42,141 nucleotides of DNA from Lindgomyces ingoldianus (lineage: Eukaryota > Ascomycota > Dothideomycetes > Pleosporales > Lindgomycetaceae), in assembly GCF_010093535.1 (NCBI RefSeq), contig NW_022985204.1, positions 1 through 42,141 on the forward strand, read 5' to 3'. Positions 35,071 to 42,141 of this stretch are shown here, piece after piece. The position numbers and the translations under genes are program-made. Positions within the stretch are counted from its first letter, which is position 1; every line of letters starts with the position of its first letter. Below the pieces are notes generated by a model. It searched no databases. It was not told where the DNA came from and saw nothing but the letters and a program-made list of their open reading frames with translations.

Positions 35071-36936
35071 ACGTACTTTATAGGCGAGTCGCTCACACAC
35101 CCAAGTCGCTCACTTTTGCCAAGACCCCACCCCAACAAACTCTATTATAGCCTATAACAACCCGCTCTGGCACTATATAGTACAGTACAGCCTAGAATAT
35201 TATTTAGATACTACTTCTGCTTCTTGCTTACACATTTGCGCGTTATGCCTAGTCTAATTGCACTATCTGCAGCGCCTTTAGAATAGCTTACTTACTTTAG
35301 CTTGCACCTGCTTCTTTGCCTTTTTTTTATTACTGCGCGCCTTAAACTTCTTTAGAGCTGTTAAGCGTAGGCTTTTTTAAATTATTAAGGTTTTTTCTAC
35401 TTTAATTTACTTTTTTTTATATAATTTATATTATATAGCAGCCTTATTAGCTACTTAAAGCTTAGTAATTTCTTATTACACTAACACTAGCTTATGCATA
35501 ATTATTACTGCTCTTTTTAAGACCTTCTTAAACACTTTAACTATAGAAGTTAGTAAACTATATATACACTTCTAAATTTTTATTTTTATAAGCATTAATT
35601 ATAACCTAAGTTTTAGAGTATTACTTAGAGTTTATAACTGCTAGGGCTTATTATATATAAGTAGTAGTAGTAATAGAGTGCACAACTTTACATTAAGGCC
35701 TATTATAATCTATTATAAGTTAAAAGAAACTAATCTAGCACCTTAAAACTCTTCTTAGATATTACTAAAAGTAATTATAGCATTATAAGCTACTTTAAAG
35801 TATAGTAGGAACTTTATTTTTATAATATAAGTAATCTAGTTGCGTATAAGGTTTTTAGCTTAGCACTTATATACTTTCTTTAAAGGAGTAAAACAACCTA
35901 CATTAAGTAGCTATAAAAGGTGTAATAAGTAAAAAAGTATGTAAATAGTAATAATTTTATTATTTTTATAGTATTACTAGAAATAAAGTAAGTTATAGCT
36001 CTTATAGCTGTTAATAACTAGCAGATAGTAGCTACTAATAGTACACTTCTTTATATGCATGTTAAAGTGCTTTAACTAGTCTAGACTAAGCTAATTAGTA
36101 GTCTAGCTATGCTTAGAAATTATAATAACTTAATTTTAGAGTAAATTTTTCTTTTTATACTAGTTTAAACAGTAGTTGCTACCTTAGAAAATAATAAAGA
36201 GTAAAATAGCCTACTTTTTAGCATTAATGCCCTAAATAGCTGTTGTCTACTTCTAGTTGCCTAGCTAGACTGCTTTTAGCTGTTTTTATTTCTCTAAACT
36301 TATAACAACTACTCTAGTAAATATTTAGCCTATTATAAACTCTGTTTTATTAAAGTTGTACATGTTATTATTTTAAATGCTATACTTAGCTTTAATATTC
36401 TTTATAAAGTTAAACTAGCCTTAAATTACTATAAAATTCTTATAAAAAGCTCTTTTATAGTTATACTTACACTTAAACTTTACTTTAAGCTTTAGGTAAC
36501 ACTTAATAAACATATTAAGCTAGTTTATGCTAATATAGCCTATATTATGCTTAGCGTGTAAAGAATTAGCTATATTAGCTATAGCTACTAGCTAGAGGGG
36601 AAATCCTTGCGCATCTAGCTTAAGTATGTGCTAAATAATTACCTACTTCTTATTATTATCTAGCTTTTATAAGTTAGCTATATAATTAGCTTAAAAAGGT
36701 TATCTAGCATGTTAGTTACTTATTATCTTTTAAGAGACTTTATAGATAGCTGCAGCGTGTTAGTTAAAAAGTGTTACATTTTATTTAAAAGCCTAGAGTG
36801 TAAGCTGCATCTAACATTTTTTTAACACGTTTAAGTAGTGTTATTAGGAATGCATTAGTGTAGAAAGGGTAGTATAGTAGGGTCTTAGCAAAAGTAAGCA
36901 ACTTAGGTGTGTAAGCAACTTGCCTATAAAGTACGT
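35071..36936 (-). mobile_element. Pogo-2: Fot1/pogo-type DNA transposon (1866 bp)
   Basis: Inverted termini ACGTACTTTATAGGCGAGTC and its partner, alike for about 60 bp (to the GACCCCAC region), with TA target copies at 35069-35070 and 36937-36938. It is full length with one transposase gene on the minus strand. It is the evident parent type of FB-1 and FB-2, which carry the same termini. It is much more RIP-mutated than pogo-1. Confidence 0.95.
35200..36770 (-). pseudogene. Pogo-2 transposase remnant
   Basis: Minus strand, different in sequence from pogo-1. In the sense direction: N-terminal DNA-binding region (about 36770-36400), first catalytic motif YNFNKTEFI at about 36360-36334 (family Asp and Gly altered), and the QGINAKKQAI-like core segment near 36240-36210. 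The second motif is LVINSYKSYN near 36024-35992 and the third LLQLLNVGCFTPLK near 35918-35878. A C-terminal CRQCN-x-TRHNAQMC knuckle lies at about 35285-35235. Asp-to-Asn changes at catalytic positions and many TAG/TAA stops show it is dead. Ends are approximate. Confidence 0.9.
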
Positions 36937-38775
36937 TAATAAATAACTTAGATAAACTAATCTCTATATAAAAAGATCTTTTATAAAAAAGAAGAAAAAG
37001 ACAACTTTATAAAAATGTTACAAAGGCAGAACTAAAGCCTACTATAGACTAAGCCTCTTAGAATAGCAATGCTGCACTAGTGTAAAAAGAAAATATAAAT
37101 ACTAGAAAAAGTAAAAAGTAAAAAAAACTTATATAAAGTCTAAACTAGGTATTTCTAACCTAGAAAAAGAAAGATAATTAGGCCTTATCTATTAAGCTTT
37201 ATATAGACAGTGTAATTACTACACCTAAAAAACTATTTAAAGAATTAGACTGCATAAAGATAAACACTTTAATTACTAATAGCACTTTTAAGGTTATAGT
37301 GTATAACTTAATAAAGTATAAAAGTTAGATTTTTAACTTTTACTTTATATAAAAAGTAAAAGGCAAAATAACTTAACTATATAAGAAATCCTGCCTAGTG
37401 TTTACTAGCTACTTAAAAAAAAAAAAAAAAATTCTTACTTAGTTACTAACTATTTAAAGAATAAGCTAAAGACTACTTTTAGCTATAAAAGTAAGCCTAA
37501 AAGCTATGTATAAAATGCATTTTAAACTAGGTAATATTACATAAGCATATATTTAATTAACAAATAAGCTTATGCGCACGCTGTACACAAAGCTACTAAA
37601 GAAAATGCGCTAGAGCTTTTTACTAAATATAATACTCTAGGTTGTATAACTCTTATATAGAGCTGCTAAATTAGGACTGTATTAGTTTAAAACATACTAT
37701 AACTACTATAAAAAAAAGCTGCGCATGCACATCTTTTTATATAACTTTTACTTTTTAATTACTAATAAAAAAGAGCATACTTTTAGTATTACTAGCTTAT
37801 AAATAGATAACACTTTAAGCATTATAATAAAAAAATTTATATAAAAAAAAAAACTAGAAAAAGTAAAGTTTTATATAAAAAGTAAAACTATTTTAGTAAA
37901 AAAGCAGCTTATTAAGTTTAATAGTAAAAGGATTAAACTTACACATAACATAGTAGTCTTTACTTAAAAAAGATTAGTAAGCTACTTTTATATAATTAAC
38001 CTAAAGGATAAAGATGCTACATAATAATATATTAAGTAATATATAAAAAAAGTATACATTGCATTTATATATTAACTAGAGGTAGCATTTAACCTGTCTA
38101 TTACTGCATAAACTATAGACTCTTTGTATAATAACATTAACACACTTAACATATAAATCTAATAGCAGATAGATAATAGTAAATATAGTCTTACTTTCCT
38201 ACTATTATAGCTTAATTATGCAAAGCTATTTATTTTTATAAATAAATTATTTACTAATAATAAAGACTTTAGCTTATAGCTAGGATTCTTAATTATATTA
38301 AGTAATAAGAACTATATACAGTAAAGTAACTACTTTAAAATACTAGGCAACATTATACACTAGAATTCTACTAAGTGTAAAAAAGTAACTAGAAGTGTTC
38401 TTACTAGTAAACTATATAAAATAGTTAAAAGGTTTAATAATGTAATTACTTTTAGTATAACTTTATAGTAAATTATATAAACACTTAACTACTACTAATT
38501 CTAGCAGTAATCTACATAAATTTAAGGTTTTTATATAATTACCTTATTAAGCTAGGCACTACTAGTAAAAAGTAACTTATAATTAACATTATGTTACTCT
38601 GTAAATTATATAAAAAAAAGAAATTACTAAAATTAAGTAGATTAATAGTAAAAACAACTTAGTAAATATATATATAAAAAACACTAAATTAAGCTCTTTA
38701 ATTATTAGTCCTAACTAACTGCCTCTTTGTCTAAATAGAAGCATCTGTAGACTAGCTAGATTCTGTGCGTAAAGA
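36937..38775 (+). pseudogene. Copia-3 pol remnant, RT and RNase H
   Basis: Matches 31741-33612 of Copia-4. The RT active site at 37803-37814 again reads Ile-Asp-Asn-Thr. RNase H and the C-terminal EASVD-like segment follow to about 38775. An A-rich run near 37415-37430 is expanded relative to Copia-4. Many in-frame stops. Confidence 0.87.
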
Positions 38776-39128
38776 TGCCTTAAACTAACTAGACTAACAA
38801 CGCCTTTGTTTAAGGCCTATTTCTCTTTATTTTATTTTTATATTATACGTACTTATCTTTTTTATTATAAGGATCTGTTACTGCTAGCACTGTATAAAAA
38901 AAGAAAAAAGCTAGAGGATTATACAGCAAGGCTTAGAAAGTAAAGGATAAAGAAGAGAAAAGCTATTTACATAGCGCAACTAGCCTATCCTAACGCACAG
39001 CATTACTAAGGCAAGTCCTAACAAATAAGGTAAAGGAAAGGCAGAATGTAATTAGATAGACCTATATAAACAGAAGGGGGGTAACGCGTACAGAAAGTAA
39101 CTCTTTAGACAAAAAGAAAAGTTGCTAG
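38776..39128 (+). other. Copia-3 3' untranslated region and polypurine tract
   Basis: Conserved with 33613-33951 of Copia-4, including the purine-rich AGACAAAAAGAAAAG just before the LTR. It provides one of two intact references for reconstructing the broken Copia-1 3' region. Confidence 0.75.
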
Positions 39129-39405
39129 TGTCTATACACAGCAGTAGTGTTGCAGCCTAGATATAAGCAATTACGCATAAGCAGAATTACATATCTATGT
39201 TATATAATGCTTGTGTGTAAACCTTTATGCGTAAACATCTAAATATTCTTTTTTTTTATACAGAGGAAAGACAAGAGCAATAGAACTAGAAACATGTTGC
39301 CCTTACTTTACCTACCTTGTACGCTGTGCACACTGTACACTACTCTTACTCTTGCTACTTAAGTGCTCATACTATAAGCAGCTAGCTGTCGGAGCCTATT
39401 CAATA
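39129..39405 (+). repeat. Copia-3 3' LTR (277 bp)
   Basis: TGTCTATACAC...TTCAATA; the usual AACA terminus has become AATA. The inner half is heavily mutated; the outer half is nearly intact (CTTGTACGCTGTGCAC, GTCGGAGCC). Confidence 0.92.
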
Positions 39406-40192
39406 ATATAAGCTATTTTATGCAGAGTTTTATGCTAGAATAGTGTAAGATCTTTGCATAGGCAGGTGCGTAGGGAGGTGTATATAATAAGGTCTTCTTT
39501 TTTTTTTTACTTTCTCTTCTTTATCTTTTACTTTTTAAGCCCTACTATATAATTTTCTAGCTCTTTTCTCTTTTTATATAGTGCTAATAGTAATAGATAC
39601 TTCTGCTTACACACACACACACACACACAGAGAGAGATGTCTCTCTAGCCTTCCTCCTTTACCTTTAGCGCTGTTAGTGCGGGCGTCTTTAACGTCCTTG
39701 TGTAGTCTAGCAGCCTAGGGCGCATCTATGTTACTTTTTTAACTAGTTCTACTACTAATTAGTAGTTTATTTAGCATCTTAGCATAAATATATAAATTCT
39801 TTAGCTCTTCTGCTTTTTTTTAATATAAAATGCTAATTATAAATAGGCTAAGAAGTAGCATGTAGTAGCTTTACTATTTTATAATATTAATGTTGTTTTA
39901 CCTACTAGCACTAATCTGCAGCTATAGGCAGTAAAAGTTATACATTATAAAGAGTACTTTTATACAGTCTTAGTCTAGAGTTATAGTTAGGTTTTAGTAA
40001 CTTTATGTACTTATTATTATAGTAGCACTACTAGTGCCTCTTCTTTTATTAAGTGTTATATGCTAGCTAATTTCTAGGCTAATGCCTACGCTTTATGCGT
40101 ATAGTAGAGCTATAGTCTGCATTATAACTACTACACGTAAGGGGTAGTGTGTTCTAGAGGGGGGGGGCTAGTAGCTTTTCTTTTTCTGTGTA
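39406..40192. other. Unassigned mutated DNA with an inverted Copia-1 fragment and a microsatellite
   Basis: 39411-39502 is unmatched. 39503-39605 on the minus strand matches the Copia 3' untranslated region (33708-33780 of Copia-4). 39609-39628 is (AC)10, followed by (AG)4 to 39636. 39640-40190 is RIP-mutated DNA with no match here and no recognisable protein, ending in a G9 run at 40159-40167. The open frame at 40147-40344 crosses into FB-2 and is fortuitous. TA at 40191-40192 is the FB-2 target copy. Confidence 0.6.
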
Positions 40193-41292
40193 ACGTACTT
40201 CACGGGCGAGTTGCTCGCACACCTAAGTCGCTTACTTTTGCCAAGACCCCACTAAACCACCCTTCCTACACTAATGCATTCCCCACAACACTACTTAGAC
40301 GCGCTAAAAGAATGTTAGATACAGCTTACGCTCTAAGCTTTTAAACAAGACATAAAACTCTTAAAAAAATATGCTATAGCTATGTGCAAGGTCCTATAAA
40401 AGATAATAAATAACTACAGCGCTAGATAACTTTTATAAGCTAATTCTACAGCTAAATTATAAAAGCTAGGTAATAAAAAGAAGCAGGTAATTATTAAGAC
40501 TATACTTAAGCTATATGCGCAAGGAATTTCCCCTTAGATAGCATTTATAGCTAATATAGCTAATTCTTTGCGCGCTAAGCGTAATCTAGGCTATGTTTAC
40601 ATAAACTAGCCTAGTACGTTTGTAAAGCGTTATTTAGAGCTTAAAGTAACATTTAAGCGTAAGTACAACTATAAGAGAGCCCTCTACAAGAGTCCTAGAG
40701 TAATTTAGGGCAGGTTTAGCCTTATAGAGAATATTAAAGCTAAGTATAGCATCTAGGATAATAACATATATAACTTTAGTAAGACAGAGTTTATAATTAG
40801 CTAAATATCTTTTAACTATACTTGCGCTTAAAACTTTACTTTAAGCTCTAAATAACGCTTTACAAATGTACTAGGCTAGTTTATGTAAACATAGCCTAGA
40901 TTACGCTTAGTGCGCAAAGAATTAGCTATATTAGCTATAAATGCTATCTAAGGGGAAATTCCTTGCGCATATAGCTTAAGTATAGTCTTAACAATCACCT
41001 ACTTCTTTTTATTGCCTAGCCTCTGTAATTTAGCTGTAGAATTAGCTTATAAAGGTTGTCTAGCGCTATAGTTATTTATTATCTTTTATAAGACTTTACA
41101 CATAGCTATAGCATATTTCTTTAAGAGTTTTATGTCTTATTTAAAAGCTTAGAGCATAAGCTGTATCTAACATTCTTTTAGCGCGTCTAAGTAGTGTTGT
41201 GGGGAATGCATTAGTGTAGGAAGGGTAGTTTAGTAGGGTCTTGGCAAAAGTAAGCAACTCAGGTGTGTGAGCAACTCGCCCGTGAAGTACGT
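40193..41292. mobile_element. FB-2: second 1100-bp fold-back element
   Basis: Same length, termini (ACGTACTTCACGGGCGAG) and arm structure as FB-1, with TA at 40191-40192 and 41293-41294. Its spacer lies in the opposite orientation to that of FB-1. Read on the plus strand it shows YNFSKTEF, the first catalytic motif of the pogo-2 transposase type, then breaks into the second arm. Arms are about 40193-40667 and 40816-41292. Confidence 0.92.
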
Positions 41293-41390
41293 TAAAGTAA
41301 AGGCAGAATATAATTAAATAGACCTATATAAATAGAAGAGAGGTAACGCGTACAGAAAGCAACTTTTTAGATAAAAAGAAAAGTTACTAG
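41293..41390 (+). other. Copia-1 3' end and polypurine tract
   Basis: Plus-strand Copia 3' untranslated sequence starting exactly at the FB-2 target TA and matching 39030-39128 of Copia-3. It leads into the LTR at 41391. The part that should precede it is found inverted next to FB-1. Confidence 0.85.
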
Positions 41391-41803
41391 TGTCTGTACA
41401 TAGCAGTAGTGTTATAGTTTAGATATAAGTAATTGCGCACTAGCAGGACTATATATCTATGTTATATAATGCTTGTGTGTAAACCTTTATGCGCAAACAT
41501 CTAAATATCTGTAAGGACAGAGCTCTGTACCACTACGCTAATACAACCAAAAAGGTGCGAATAATCAACCAACGTTAATTATTGCGTACAGAATAGTATA
41601 TATACCCGTCGCACGTAAGCACCATCTCGGCCTTACAATATCTCTCTTTTTTTCTATATAAAGGAAAAATAAGAGTAATAGAACTAAAAACATGTTGCCT
41701 TTACTTTACCTACCTTATACGCTGTGCACACTGTACACTACTCTTACTCTTGCTACTTAAGTGCTTATACTATAAGCAGCTAGCTGTTAGAGCCTATTTA
41801 ACA
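41391..41803 (+). repeat. Copia-1 3' LTR, interrupted
   Basis: 280 bp of Copia LTR (TGTCTGTACA...TTAACA) plus a 133-bp insertion (the 128-bp LTR at 41510-41637 and its duplication). The inner half is very mutated; the outer half is better preserved. It is assigned to Copia-1 because it completes that copy once the inversion is undone. No 5' LTR of Copia-1 is in the window, so the target copy (GTAAG follows) cannot be checked. Confidence 0.85.
41510..41637. repeat. Very short solo LTR (128 bp) inside the Copia-1 LTR
   Basis: Termini TGTAAGG and CCTTACA (7-bp inverted), perfect target duplication ATATC (41505-41509 and 41638-41642). It contains AGTATATATACCCG near 41594-41607, a plausible TATA box in plus orientation. 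Unmutated. Size fits a miniature (TRIM-like or small-LTR) retrotransposon remnant, though a small 5-bp-duplication DNA element cannot be excluded. Confidence 0.85.
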
Positions 41804-42141
41804 GTAAGAGTAATTTAAGGCATTATTAAAAGTAATTTAGTAGTTAGTAGAAGTTAATTAAGACTAATAGTTTTTAATCTAGTTAGCTACTTAATTTATT
41901 AGCAGAGCTTGCTCTGCTTATTATATTCGGGTTTGCAGAACAAAAAGTTGAGCAGAATCTCCTCTTTTGGACGCGCTAGTTAGTCAGAATTTCTTCAGAT
42001 AAACCCCGGTAACGCTATTTCTCTGTCACCTTATGTATTTCTTACATTATTTTTTTAAAAAAATGTATACCTAATATAGGTGCACCTTTCTGTTAATTTG
42101 CATGAAGTTTACTCTAGCATGCGTTGTGTAAAACATGTTTA
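41804..42141. other. Flank: edge of the RIP-mutated block
   Basis: 41804 to about 41925 is mutated and TA-rich without a match here. From about 41925 TGA, TGG, TCA and CGG reappear and composition becomes ordinary. A perfect inverted repeat GCAGAGC-TT-GCTCTGC lies at 41902-41917, just before the change. No gene is visible in the remaining 200 bp. Confidence 0.6.

Larger units (their letters stand above)
22951..39405 (+). mobile_element. Copia-3: complete Ty1/Copia element carrying three insertions
   Basis: 5' LTR 22951-23230, 3' LTR 39129-39405, target duplication ATATA (22946-22950 and 39406-39410). Subtracting pogo-1 (24114-25954 with TA), Copia-4 (27851-34231 with ACTAG) and pogo-2 (35071-36936 with TA) leaves about 6358 bp, the family length. 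Coding pieces run 23231-24113, 25957-27850, 34237-35070 and 36937-39128, all plus strand. It is heavily RIP-mutated. Confidence 0.95.

Noticed and set aside
40147..40344. Open frame of 65 codons
   Set aside because: It crosses the boundary into the fold-back element and follows its inverted terminus, so it is fortuitous.
11569..41390. Very AT-rich tract as a centromere or mitochondrial insert
   Set aside because: The composition is fully explained by C-to-T decay of identifiable transposons; no satellite array or mitochondrial gene is seen. A centromeric location cannot be tested from sequence alone.
1..42141. tRNA, rRNA, secondary-metabolism or Starship cargo genes
   Set aside because: No A/B-box tRNA fold, rRNA segment, tyrosine recombinase or biosynthetic domain could be recognised on either strand.

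Overview
This window is a gene-free block of nested, mutationally wrecked transposable elements from a filamentous ascomycete (Pezizomycotina-like) genome. I see no intact protein-coding gene, tRNA, rRNA or CRISPR array. The evidence for a fungus with repeat-induced point mutation (RIP) is direct. Every recognisable transposon protein is riddled with TAG/TAA stops where the family has Gln or Trp. The DNA is AT-rich with a great excess of TA. TGA, TGG, TCA and CCA are almost absent, while TGT, TGC, ACA and GCA persist. The families present (chromodomain Gypsy, Ty1/Copia, Fot1/pogo) are typical of such fungi. The species cannot be named from the sequence.

Layout. 1-2073: 3' end of a chromodomain Gypsy element (Gypsy-1) with its 3' LTR. 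2074-2865 and 10833-11476: unassigned mutated DNA, split by Gypsy-2. 2866-10827: complete Gypsy-2 with two 596-bp LTRs and a TAGAG target duplication, itself carrying a 275-bp solo LTR. 11477-11568: unmutated 3' end of another LTR. From 11569 on, everything is built on one Ty1/Copia family (280-bp LTRs, about 6.38 kb). Copia-1 is the outermost host copy. Copia-2 (13281-19960, minus strand) is inserted in it. Copia-3 (22951-39405) sits in Copia-1's 3' region. Copia-4 (27851-34231) is inserted inside Copia-3. Two different Fot1/pogo DNA transposons (24114-25954 and 35071-36936) are inserted in Copia-3. Two 1100-bp fold-back derivatives of the second one lie at 21699-22798 and 40193-41292. Small unmutated solo LTRs lie at 13760-14049 and 41510-41637. 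RIP-type decay stops near 41925 and ordinary DNA begins.

Nearly all insertions can be proved by target-site duplications, and several by the empty site in another Copia copy. This allows an order of events. The most notable inference is that the 22799-40192 segment has been inverted by recombination between the two fold-back elements: their right-hand flanks, joined head to head, rebuild a continuous Copia 3' region. Two mutation patterns also stand out. C-to-T decay follows a strict pyrimidine-C-A context. The outermost 50-250 bp of elements from every family are spared while their interiors are saturated.
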